Below the pieces are notes generated by a model. It saw nothing but the letters and a program-made list of their open reading frames with translations, made no database searches and had not been told where the DNA came from. Shown here one piece after another: positions 34,857 to 43,281 of a DNA stretch of 64,000 nt. This DNA comes from Caballeronia glebae (GTDB lineage Bacteria > Pseudomonadota > Gammaproteobacteria > Burkholderiales > Burkholderiaceae): the NCBI RefSeq assembly GCF_001545035.1, contig NZ_FCOJ02000012.1:62001-126000 (forward strand), given 5' to 3'. The position numbers were made by a program, and so were the translations under genes. Every line of letters starts with the position of its first letter. Position 1 is the stretch's first letter.

Positions 34857-35009
34857 ATGAGCTACCTCTTCGCAATGCTGCAAAAATTCGCATCGATGTT
34901 TGAATCGGCCCACCTGCCGATGGACAAAGACTACTCGTATCAAGCACGTTTCCGTGAATCCGAGCGTCAACGCAAGGCGCGCGGCACGGCTTTCGGCGTC
35001 CGTCTGTAA
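34857..35009 (+). CDS. Small 50-aa basic protein, unknown function
   Basis: 50 codons, ATG 34857 to TAA 35009. The amphipathic N-terminus (MSYLFAMLQKFASMF) is followed by a charged, Arg-rich C-terminal half (ARFRESERQRKARGTAF). It is supported by a CCGGAG ribosome site 8 bases upstream, a consensus TATAAT 41 bases upstream and codon use typical of well-expressed genes (CGT, CTG, AAA). No family is recognised with confidence. It stands alone between the membrane-anchored protein gene and the betaine transporter. Confidence 0.68.
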   Translation: MSYLFAMLQKFASMFESAHLPMDKDYSYQARFRESERQRKARGTAFGVRL

Positions 35010-35468
35010 TGCGTTGCTGACGGCGGCGCGGGAAACACAACACTAGCAATACACGACGGCACGAGCCGTACGACCCGCCCGCCAGTTTCTCAGTTTCATG
35101 TAGTTTTTCTAGCAGTTTCAAATCGCTTCGGCTTCTCGCCGGACGCATCTTTCCCGCGCACTTTATCCGCGCGACGCCAGTACCTCTTCCTTTCGTCTTG
35201 CTGACGCGCGCTTCGCAAGCCGCCTGCATCGCAAAATAGCTTCGCGACTTGTTCCTGCGCGACACGCTGAAAATCGCAAGATCGTTCACTCCGCTTCCCG
35301 CAAACCCTTATCCAGCAAGGCTCCGCTAGGGCGTCGGCACGTTCGCGCTTATTCCAGTGTCGTATTTCCTCATGTGGTTGTCGCAAATAGTCGGCTGACG
35401 CGACTTTTTTCTAGCAACTATGTATGCACAGCGCGGACGCACGTCCGCCCACCGCCAGGAGATATTCG
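35010..35468. promoter_or_regulatory. 459-bp gene-free upstream region of the betaine transporter operon
   Basis: No convincing gene on either strand. It holds a small dyad ACGGCACGAGCCGT (35056-35069) and pyrimidine-rich stretches around 35090-35300. The ribosome site AGGAG lies just before 35469. The length suggests a long 5' leader or a complex promoter; no riboswitch consensus was recognised. Confidence 0.45.
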
Positions 35469-36647
35469 ATGAATTCCCCCAAGGTCGTAGTCGAGGGACT
35501 GTGCAAGGTTTTCGGCAACAGTCCCAAACAGGCGCTCGACATGTTGGCCGGCGGCGCGACGAAGGAAGAGGTCTTCAAGCGCACCGGACAGATTGTCGGC
35601 GTCCATAACGTCTCCTTCGACGTCAAGGAAGGTGAAATTTTCGTGCTCATGGGCTTGTCCGGTTCGGGCAAATCCACGCTGATCCGGCTCATCAACCGGC
35701 TGGTCGAGCCGACTGCGGGCAAGGTGCTGATCGATGGCCGCGACGTGGCCGCGGTGCCGCGCTCGGAACTCACGGCCCTGCGACGCAAGGACATGAGCAT
35801 GGTGTTCCAGTCGTTCGCGCTGATGCCGCAGCGCACGGTTCTTTCCAACGCCGCATTCGGCCTAGAGGTCGCGGGCGTCGGCAAGAAGGAGCGTGAAGCG
35901 CGCGCCATGACCGTGCTTGAGCAGGTCGGCCTCGCCCCGTTCGCGCAAAAGTTGCCTGCGCAACTATCGGGCGGCATGCAGCAGCGCGTGGGACTGGCGC
36001 GCGCGCTCGCCGTGAACCCTTCGCTGATGATCATGGACGAGGCGTTTTCGGCGCTCGATCCGCTCAAGCGCAAGGAAATGCAGAACGTGCTGCTCGATCT
36101 GCAACGCGAGCAGCGCCGCACGATTCTGTTCGTGTCGCACGATCTCGAAGAGGCGATGCGGATCGGCACGCGCATCGCGATCATGGAAGGCGGCCGCGTG
36201 GTGCAGATCGGCACGCCGCAGGAAATCATCACGAATCCGGCCGACGACTACGTGGAGGCCTTTTTCGAAGGCATCGACACGAGCCGCTATCTGACGGCCG
36301 GCGACCTGATGCAGACGGACGACGTGCCGCTCATGAAGCATTCGCCGCAAATCGACGCATCGAGCGTCGCGGCGACGCTCAACGGCAGCGCCGACTACGC
36401 GTTCGTGCTCGACGGCGAGCGCCGCATCCGCGGTTTCGTCGGGCGCGACGCCAACGGCAACGCCGCGTCGCGCATCAATCCGATCGAGTGCATCGAGCGT
36501 CACATGGCGCTCGACGACGTCGTGAACCGTGTGGTCGCAAGCCCCGCCCCGCTGCCTGTCGTCGAAGCAGACGGCTCGTATTGCGGTTCGATCAACAAGA
36601 CCAATGTCCTGAAGGTCCTTACGCACCATCGAGGTTCCCATGTCTGA
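35469..36647 (+). CDS. proV: Glycine betaine/choline-type ABC transporter ATPase
   Basis: 392 aa. Walker A GLSGSGKST near residue 60, signature LSGGMQQRVGLARAL near 165 and Walker B LMIMDEAFSALDP near 186 fit ProV/OpuAA-class ATPases, including the family-specific N-terminal KVFGNSPKQALDML. Residues about 285-390 form a CBS-type regulatory region. It energises uptake of quaternary amines. The ATG at 35469 follows AGGAGATATTCG; an upstream ATG at 35424 is rejected. It overlaps the permease gene by 8 bases. Confidence 0.95.
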   Translation: MNSPKVVVEGLCKVFGNSPKQALDMLAGGATKEEVFKRTGQIVGVHNVSFDVKEGEIFVLMGLSGSGKSTLIRLINRLVEPTAGKVLIDGRDVAAVPRSELTALRRKDMSMVFQSFALMPQRTVLSNAAFGLEVAGVGKKEREARAMTVLEQVGLAPFAQKLPAQLSGGMQQRVGLARALAVNPSLMIMDEAFSALDPLKRKEMQNVLLDLQREQRRTILFVSHDLEEAMRIGTRIAIMEGGRVVQIGTPQEIITNPADDYVEAFFEGIDTSRYLTAGDLMQTDDVPLMKHSPQIDASSVAATLNGSADYAFVLDGERRIRGFVGRDANGNAASRINPIECIERHMALDDVVNRVVASPAPLPVVEADGSYCGSINKTNVLKVLTHHRGSHV

Positions 36648-37542
36648 AATCATTCCGCTTGGCAGTTGGGTGGACCACGGCGTCCACTATCTCCTCGATC
36701 ACGACGCGAAAACCTTCGACTCCATCGGCAAGGTCATCGAAACGTTCGCGGCGGCCGTCGAGCACAGCCTGCAGGCCGTGCCGATGTGGGCGTTGATGGC
36801 GATCTTCGTCGGCATCGGCCTGTGGCGCGTCGGCTGGCGATTCGCCGTGTTCGTCCTCGCGTCGCTCTTGCTGATCTACGCGACGAACTTCTGGGATCAG
36901 ATGGTCATCACGCTCGGCCTCACGTTGTCGTCGACGGTCATCAGCCTGCTGCTCGGCATTCCGCTCGGCATCTGGACCTCGAAGAGCAAGTACGTCGAAA
37001 TGGCCGTGCGCCCGGTGCTCGATCTGATGCAGACGATGCCCGCCTTCGTCTACCTGATTCCCGCCGCGATGCTGTTCGGCCTCGGCCGCGTGCCGGGGAT
37101 TCTGGCCACCGTCATCTTCGCGATGCCGCCGGCCGTGCGCCTCACCGCGCTCGGTATCAAGCAGGTGAATCGCGAGATCGTGGAAGCAGGCCAGGCATTC
37201 GGCTGCACGTCGTTCCAGCTGCTCTACAAGGTGCAGATTCCGAACGCGCTCCCGTCGATCATGACCGGCGTGAATCAGACGATCATGATGGCGCTGTCGA
37301 TGGTGATCATCGCGTCGATGGTCGGCGCGGGCGGTCTCGGCAACGACGTGCTCGCATCGATTCAGCGTCTGGATATCGGTCTCGGCTTCGAGAGCGGCTT
37401 GTCGGTGGTGTTGCTCGCGATCATTCTGGACCGCATCACCGAGAGCTTCGGACGCATGCCCGGCATGGCGCGCGCGCCGCTGTTCGCCGGTCTGAAGAGC
37501 GTGATGAAAGTACGCCGCGAACCGGCGGCGCAACAGGGCTGA
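36640..37542 (+). CDS. proW: Glycine betaine/choline-type ABC transporter permease
   Basis: 300 aa. A ProW-like N-terminal amphipathic region (about 1-45) precedes six or so membrane helices. The BPD_transp_1 coupling loop is EAGQAFGCTSFQLLYKVQIPNALPSIMTG near 188. It pairs with the preceding ATPase and the binding protein at 38645. The three transporter genes are split by a regulator gene. Confidence 0.95.
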   Translation: MSEIIPLGSWVDHGVHYLLDHDAKTFDSIGKVIETFAAAVEHSLQAVPMWALMAIFVGIGLWRVGWRFAVFVLASLLLIYATNFWDQMVITLGLTLSSTVISLLLGIPLGIWTSKSKYVEMAVRPVLDLMQTMPAFVYLIPAAMLFGLGRVPGILATVIFAMPPAVRLTALGIKQVNREIVEAGQAFGCTSFQLLYKVQIPNALPSIMTGVNQTIMMALSMVIIASMVGAGGLGNDVLASIQRLDIGLGFESGLSVVLLAIILDRITESFGRMPGMARAPLFAGLKSVMKVRREPAAQQG

Positions 37543-37557
37543 CACAAAGGCACGGTT

Positions 37558-38550
37558 ATGAAGCGCGAGGCGATCGTCCCGGCGGTTATCGAATCACCGT
37601 TGTCCAATCTCGCGCACTTCGGCTTCCTCACGCTGCCGAACTTCTCGATGATCGCGTTCACGAGCGCGGTCGAGGTGCTGCGCATGGCCAACTACGTCGG
37701 CCGCGCGCAGCACTACACGTGGTCGGTCATCACGCCCGACGGCGAGCCCGCGCGCGCGAGCAACGGCATCACTGTGAAGCCGACGACGACGCTCGACGAA
37801 GCGGGCATGCCCGACGTGTTGATCGTCTGCGCGGGCTGGCACGTCGCCGATTATGTCGACGACACGATCATCGGACTCTTGCAGCGTGCGCATGAAGCGG
37901 GCATTCCGCTCGGCGGCATCTGTACCGGGCCGTATGCGCTGCTCGCCGCGAAGCTGCTCGATGGTTATCGCTGCACGCTGCACTGGGAAGACATGTCGCC
38001 GGTCAACAAGCGCTTTCCGCACGTGCGCTTTGCCGACGAACTCTTCGTGATCGATCGCGACCGCATGACGTGCACGGGCGGCACCGCGCCGCTCGATCTG
38101 ATGCTCAATCTCGTCGGCATGCGGCTCGGGCAGGCGCATGCGGCGCAAGTGTCGGAGCAGTTCATCGTCGAGCGCATACGCGGATCGACCGATTATCAGC
38201 ACATTCCCGTCGATGCGCGCGTCGGCTTTTCGCGCGCCGAACTCGTCGAGGTCGTGCGGCTCATGGAGGCGAACATCGAAGAGCCGTTGTCGCTCGAAGA
38301 ACTCGCGCGGCTCGTGCATCTGTCGCAACGGCATCTGCAGCGCATGTTCAAGATGTTCCTCAGCGTGTCGCCGACGCACTACTACCTGACGCTGCGATTG
38401 CGCCGCGCACGCGAACTTCTGCGCAACACCGATGCGTCGATCGCGCGCGTGACGAGCGTGTGCGGGTTTCATTCGCCTTGTCACTTCAGCAAGGCATATC
38501 GCGCGCAATTCGGGCATGCGCCGAGCGTCGAGCGGCGCTTATCGGCCTGA
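37558..38550 (+). CDS. GlxA-family (DJ-1/PfpI + AraC) transcriptional regulator
   Basis: 330 aa. The DJ-1/PfpI-like domain (about 15-190) has GGICTGPYALLAA at the nucleophile elbow. The AraC double HTH (about 225-325) has EEPLSLEELARLVHLSQRHLQRMFKMFL and VCGFHSPCHFSKAYRAQFG. This architecture is that of GbdR, CdhR and ArgR-type regulators of betaine, carnitine or arginine use. It is embedded in the quaternary-amine transporter operon and probably controls it. A second, diverged paralogue lies at 46665-47753. Confidence 0.9.
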   Translation: MKREAIVPAVIESPLSNLAHFGFLTLPNFSMIAFTSAVEVLRMANYVGRAQHYTWSVITPDGEPARASNGITVKPTTTLDEAGMPDVLIVCAGWHVADYVDDTIIGLLQRAHEAGIPLGGICTGPYALLAAKLLDGYRCTLHWEDMSPVNKRFPHVRFADELFVIDRDRMTCTGGTAPLDLMLNLVGMRLGQAHAAQVSEQFIVERIRGSTDYQHIPVDARVGFSRAELVEVVRLMEANIEEPLSLEELARLVHLSQRHLQRMFKMFLSVSPTHYYLTLRLRRARELLRNTDASIARVTSVCGFHSPCHFSKAYRAQFGHAPSVERRLSA

Positions 38551-38644
38551 CGGTTTTCCTGTTTGTTTTCTACGGTCCGCGCGGGCTTCGATGGCCTCGC
38601 GCGCGGGCCGCGCCATGCCTTCAAAAAACCTGGGAGAGAGATAC

Positions 38645-39592
38645 ATGAAACGATTGTGGATCGCGTCGATGGCGGCGGCGATGCTGTCGGGTGCCTACGT
38701 GGCGAACGCCGCCGAGCCCGCCGCGTGCAGGAACGTGCGCTTCGCGGATGTCGGCTGGACGGATATTGCCGCGACCACCGGACTTGCATCAACCGTTCTT
38801 CAGGGGCTGGGCTACAACCCGACGAAGACGATCGCATCGGTTCCCATTACGTTCGCCGGCGTGAAGAGCAAGCAGATCGACGTGTTCCTCGGCTACTGGT
38901 CGCCGACGATGGACCCGATGATCGATTCGTTCAGGAAAGCTAATCAGGTGAAGGTTTTGCCGACGCCGAACCTGACGGGCGGGAAGTACACGCTCGCGGT
39001 GCCGGATTATGCGTATCAGGCGGGCATCAGGAACTTCAGCGACATCGCGAAGAACTACGACAAGCTCGACGGCAAGATCTACGGCATCGAGCCGGGTAAC
39101 GACGGCAACGCGCTCATCAAGAAGATGATCGACAACAACATGTACGGACTCGGCAAGTTCAAGCTGGTGGAGTCTAGCGAGGCGGGCATGCTCGTCGAAG
39201 TGAATCGCGCGACTCGCGAAAAGAAGCCGATCGTGTTTCTCGGCTGGGAGCCGCATCCGATGAACGTGCAGATGAAGATCGACTATCTCGCGGGCGGCGA
39301 CGATGTATTCGGTCCGAACTATGGCGAGGCGAAAGTGCTGACCGTCACGCCGACCGACTACGACACGCGCTGCCCGAATGTCGCGAAGCTCGTGTCGAAC
39401 CTGCAGTTCACCACAGATATCGAGAACCACGTGATGCTGCCGATCATGAACAAGACGGATGCGAACAAGGCGGCGCGCGAGTGGCTCAAGGCGAATCCGG
39501 CCGTGCTCGACAAATGGCTCGCGGGCGTGAAGACGTTCGACGGGAAGGAGGGGTTGCCGGCGGTGAAGGCATACGTCGCCGCCGGCAACTGA
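38645..39592 (+). CDS. Quaternary-amine ABC transporter, substrate-binding protein
   Basis: 315 aa with a Sec signal peptide (about 1-23, ending ANA). The mature protein is an OpuAC/ChoX-type binding protein: VRFADVGWTDIAATTG, VFLGYWSPTMDPMID, KIYGIEPGNDGNALIKKMI and FLGWEPHPMN. The Trp/Tyr residues would form the cation-pi cage for choline, betaine or carnitine. AGAGAGATAC precedes the ATG at 38645. Which ligand is bound cannot be told from these motifs. Confidence 0.92.
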   Translation: MKRLWIASMAAAMLSGAYVANAAEPAACRNVRFADVGWTDIAATTGLASTVLQGLGYNPTKTIASVPITFAGVKSKQIDVFLGYWSPTMDPMIDSFRKANQVKVLPTPNLTGGKYTLAVPDYAYQAGIRNFSDIAKNYDKLDGKIYGIEPGNDGNALIKKMIDNNMYGLGKFKLVESSEAGMLVEVNRATREKKPIVFLGWEPHPMNVQMKIDYLAGGDDVFGPNYGEAKVLTVTPTDYDTRCPNVAKLVSNLQFTTDIENHVMLPIMNKTDANKAAREWLKANPAVLDKWLAGVKTFDGKEGLPAVKAYVAAGN

Positions 39593-39600
39593 GCGCCGAT

Positions 39601-39635
39601 AAGCGCGCTCGTCTGGATCAGGCGAATGCGCGCTT
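39601..39635. terminator. Candidate convergent terminator hairpin
   Basis: AAGCGCGC (39601-39608) and GCGCGCTT (39628-39635) are exact inverted repeats between the convergent binding-protein and antiporter genes. The 19-base loop and lack of a T-tract keep confidence low. Confidence 0.4.
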
Positions 39636-40963
39636 CATTGAGCGGCCGGCGGATCGAGCGGAAAGGCCGCCTTGTGCGTGCGGTTATATGTCACCGCGTA
39701 GGTCGCGGTGGTTGCGAGCACGACGACGAACGACCACAGCACCTGCTGCGGGTTAGACCCGACGATTGCCCACAGCGAGTACACAAACGCGACGAGCATG
39801 ATGGCCGTGTAACGGCGCTTCAAGTCGCCCAGATGTCCCTGGCCGAGCACGAGCAGCGCCGCGCACGTGAAGATATACGGCACGAGCGTGAAAATGACGC
39901 TGACGCCCGACACCACGCCGAATTGCTTGCTCGCGTTCGGCGAGATGCTCGTGAGTTGTGTCGCGGTCATCAGCAGGCCGACGACGACCAGTCCGGCGAC
40001 CGGCACGCCTTCTTTGTTCACCTTGCCGAAGATCGGCGCGAACAGCCGGTCGTCGGCGGCGGCTTTGGCCGTTTGCGCTGTGACCAGAATCCATCCGCCG
40101 AGCGAGCCCAGGCAGCCCAACGCGGCGCATAACGCGACGATCGCACCGCCTTTCTCGCCGAGCATGATCTTCACCGCGTCACCGAAGGGCGAAGCCGATA
40201 TCTGAAGCGCGTGATTCGGGATGATGCCCATGATGGCCGTGGACGAAAGCACATACGACACGGCCGCGATGAGCACGCCGCCGACCGTTGCGATCGGCAC
40301 GTTCTTCTTCGGATTCTCGACGATGCCCGCTGAAACGGCCGCGGTCTCGACGCCGATGAACGACCACAGCGTCACATTCAGCGTGCTTTGAACCGCGTCG
40401 AAGGAGTCATGTCCGCTGACGTTCCACGCGCTCATGTACAACTCGGGCTTGAACCAGAACCAGCCCGCGAATGCCACGCCGACGATCGGCACGAGCGCAA
40501 GCACGGTCGTGACCGATTGCACGCGAGTCATGACCGAGGGCCCGAGGATGTTGACGAACACGAACAGCCACATGACGGCGATGCAAGCGAACGTCAGCAC
40601 GAGCGGATGCTTCAACGCCGGAATGAAATAGCTGAGATAGCCCACTCCCACCACGGCGATCGCGATATTCCCGATCCATGCCGAGAGCCAGTACAGCATG
40701 TTGACCTGATAACCCGCGAACGGCCCGAAGGCCTTGCGCGCGAACGCGTAAGAGCCGCCCGCCGAGGGATCGATGGACGACATCTTCGCGTACACGAGCG
40801 ACAACGCGACCGCGCCGGTGATCGTCACGAGCCAGCCAAAGATCGCGATACCGCCCGTCGCGGCGAGGTTGGCAGGCAGCATGAACACGCCGGAACCCAT
40901 GATGTTTCCCGCGACCATTAGCGTGGCGGGCACGACGCCGACTTTCCTTACGACATTGCTCAT
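39635..40963 (-). CDS. APC-family amino acid/polyamine antiporter (PotE/CadB/AdiC type)
   Basis: 442 aa with about 12 membrane segments. The APC helix-1 motif [22 protein letters not shown] and [12 protein letters not shown] near 68 match the basic amino acid/polyamine antiporters PotE, CadB and AdiC. Such carriers swap an extracellular basic amino acid for the decarboxylation product. It lies 2 bases after two decarboxylase genes, so it probably exchanges their substrate and product in one operon. The exact pair (ornithine-putrescine, lysine-cadaverine or arginine-agmatine) is not resolved. Confidence 0.9.
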   Translation of the reverse strand: MSNVVRKVGVVPATLMVAGNIMGSGVFMLPANLAATGGIAIFGWLVTITGAVALSLVYAKMSSIDPSAGGSYAFARKAFGPFAGYQVNMLYWLSAWIGNIAIAVVGVGYLSYFIPALKHPLVLTFACIAVMWLFVFVNILGPSVMTRVQSVTTVLALVPIVGVAFAGWFWFKPELYMSAWNVSGHDSFDAVQSTLNVTLWSFIGVETAAVSAGIVENPKKNVPIATVGGVLIAAVSYVLSSTAIMGIIPNHALQISASPFGDAVKIMLGEKGGAIVALCAALGCLGSLGGWILVTAQTAKAAADDRLFAPIFGKVNKEGVPVAGLVVVGLLMTATQLTSISPNASKQFGVVSGVSVIFTLVPYIFTCAALLVLGQGHLGDLKRRYTAIMLVAFVYSLWAIVGSNPQQVLWSFVVVLATTATYAVTYNRTHKAAFPLDPPAAQ

Positions 40964-40965
40964 CG

Positions 40966-43281
40966 TTACGCCCTATTTTTTTTGACGCACCAAAAATGGT
41001 ATTTGCCTTGCTGTAGCACGGCGCCTTCGACTTCCTTCTCGAAACCGGGAAACGCCGCGCTCCAGGCTTCGAGCGAACGCAAATACGCGAGCCACGGTCC
41101 GTCCAGCGGACCGGTGTCCTCGCCGGGCATGAGAATGGGAATCCCCGGCGGATAGGGAATCGCACCGACTGCGATCGTGCGCCCGGACATCTGTTCGAGC
41201 GAAAGCAGTTCGACGTCTCCCTTCATCAGCTTCGCGTTCGCCGCGCGGGGCGTGAGGACCGGCCGGGGCAAGGTGCCGAATGCGGCCGCCTGCGATTTAT
41301 CCATCGCCGTGGCTTTCATCATGTCGAACATCGCGTTGGCGAGGTCGCGCAGGCCCATGCCGTCGTAGCGCTCGCGCGCATCCTTAACGAGATCGGGCAA
41401 GACTTCAGCGAGCGGACGGTTCTCGTCGTAGTCGCGCTTGAAGTGCAGCAAGGTGTTCGCGAGCGTGCCCCATTTGCCCTTCGTGATGCCGACCGAGAAG
41501 AGGCACAGCACCATGAAGTCGGTCGTGCGCGACGGGATGATTCCGTGCCGGTAGAGATACGCGCTCACGACGGCGGCGGGAATGCCCGACGCTTCGAGCT
41601 CGCCGTCCTCGCCCATGCCGGGGCAGACAATGCCCGCCTTGATCGGATCGAGCATGCACCAGCCGTCGGGAATGGCGTCGAAGCCGTGCCAGGTATCGCC
41701 GGGGTGAAGCACCCAGCAGTTCGGGTCGGTGGCGAGGATATCTCTTGGCGCATCGGCGAAAGCGATACGCGCGCCGGTTTGCGGATCGGTGACTTCGGGC
41801 GCATTCCACGGCGAGAAGAACCATTCGCCCTTGTTCGACAGTTCCCGATGCGCGCGGGCGAGCGCTTGCCGGAAGTCGACCGCTTCGTTGATGACCTCTT
41901 GCGTCAGCATGCGGCCTTGCGGGCCATCCATCATCGATGCGCCGATTTCGTTCGCGGCGATGATCGGATAGAACGGAGAGGTCGTGCCCTGAGCCATGTA
42001 CGCTTCGTTGAAGCGGCTGTGGACCATTGGCCTTCGTCCGTTGCGGATATGCACGTAGGATGCCTGCGAAAACGCGGCGAGCAGTTTGTGCGTCGAATGC
42101 GTGACGAACACGGTGGCGTCGCTCTCACTGTGCTCGCGCCGGTCGCCGCGCATGCCGAAGCGGTTCTCATACAGCGGATTGAAGCGCGCATAGGCGTACC
42201 AAGCTTCGTCGAAGTGAATCACGTCCACGGATTCTTCGAGCAGTCGCTGCACCGCCGAAGCGTCGTAACACATGCCGTCGTAGGTGCAGTTCGTCACGAC
42301 GGCATAGACCGGCTTACGCTTCTTCGCGCGCGAAACGAGCGGGTGATTGCCGATCTTGCCTTCGATCGACGCCGCGCTGAACTCGCCCGGCGCAATCGGC
42401 CCGATGATGCCGTAGCGGTTGCGCGTGGGGAGAAGGAAAACAGGAATGCCGCCCGTCATGACGAGCCCTTGCTCGATCGACTTGTGGCAGTTGCGGTCGC
42501 ACACGGCAAACTCGTCGTCGGCCACGACCGCCGACATGATCGTCCGGTTCGAGCCCGACGTGCCATTCAGCACGGAATAGCTGACGTGCGCGCCGAATAT
42601 GCGTGCAGCGTACCGTTCCGCTTCGCCGCACGGACCTTCGTGATCGAGCAGCGAACCGAGCGGGGTACGCTCGATACCGGTGTCGCTGCGGAAGATGTTT
42701 TCACCGAAGAAGTCGAAGAAGAGGCGGCCTTGCGGCGACTTGGTGAACGCGACGCCACCTTGATGACCGGGCGCGGCCCAGGAATATTCGCGGGTCGCCG
42801 CATAGTCGAGCAGCGCTTTGGTGAACGGCGGCAGCAGGCTCTCGGCATAGCGGCGCATGGCGACGAGCGCGCGTCCGGCGATGAACGGACCCGTGTCTTC
42901 GAGCGTCCAGACAAATTCGTTGGCGAGCGACATCGCTTCGAGATCGGGAGGCCGCTCGCCCGAGCGATCGCTCATCAGGAAAATCGGCACCTGCGCATTG
43001 CGCGCGCGAATCGTGCGCAGAAGGCTCAGCGCCGTGGCGTCGCTGCTGTGATCCGCGCGCCGCGTGTTCCAGTGAACGAATATGCAGTCGATGTCGGCAT
43101 CCGCGGCGACGATGGACTCGCCGTCATCCAGCGTCGATGCGCGCATGACCTCAATGTCGCGCGCCTCGAACTCGCTCGTCAGATCGCGCACGACGTGGCC
43201 CCCGATGCTCGACGGACTGGCGAGCGTCTCGTCGACGATCAACACGCGATACCGCAGCCGCTTGCTGGTACGTTCAATCAT
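40966..43281 (-). CDS. Inducible Orn/Lys/Arg decarboxylase, copy 2
   Basis: 771 aa PLP enzyme of the acid-inducible, fold-type I class (SpeF/CadA/AdiA size). An N-terminal response-regulator-like wing domain spans about 1-135. The PLP lysine is in the STHK motif at about 399, followed by [14 protein letters not shown]. Other family motifs are [10 protein letters not shown] near 183 and [16 protein letters not shown] near 363. Decarboxylation consumes a proton and forms a diamine or agmatine. Its ATG shares one base with the preceding paralogue's stop (TAATG), so the pair is translationally coupled. Confidence 0.92.
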   Translation of the reverse strand: MIERTSKRLRYRVLIVDETLASPSSIGGHVVRDLTSEFEARDIEVMRASTLDDGESIVAADADIDCIFVHWNTRRADHSSDATALSLLRTIRARNAQVPIFLMSDRSGERPPDLEAMSLANEFVWTLEDTGPFIAGRALVAMRRYAESLLPPFTKALLDYAATREYSWAAPGHQGGVAFTKSPQGRLFFDFFGENIFRSDTGIERTPLGSLLDHEGPCGEAERYAARIFGAHVSYSVLNGTSGSNRTIMSAVVADDEFAVCDRNCHKSIEQGLVMTGGIPVFLLPTRNRYGIIGPIAPGEFSAASIEGKIGNHPLVSRAKKRKPVYAVVTNCTYDGMCYDASAVQRLLEESVDVIHFDEAWYAYARFNPLYENRFGMRGDRREHSESDATVFVTHSTHKLLAAFSQASYVHIRNGRRPMVHSRFNEAYMAQGTTSPFYPIIAANEIGASMMDGPQGRMLTQEVINEAVDFRQALARAHRELSNKGEWFFSPWNAPEVTDPQTGARIAFADAPRDILATDPNCWVLHPGDTWHGFDAIPDGWCMLDPIKAGIVCPGMGEDGELEASGIPAAVVSAYLYRHGIIPSRTTDFMVLCLFSVGITKGKWGTLANTLLHFKRDYDENRPLAEVLPDLVKDARERYDGMGLRDLANAMFDMMKATAMDKSQAAAFGTLPRPVLTPRAANAKLMKGDVELLSLEQMSGRTIAVGAIPYPPGIPILMPGEDTGPLDGPWLAYLRSLEAWSAAFPGFEKEVEGAVLQQGKYHFWCVKKNRA

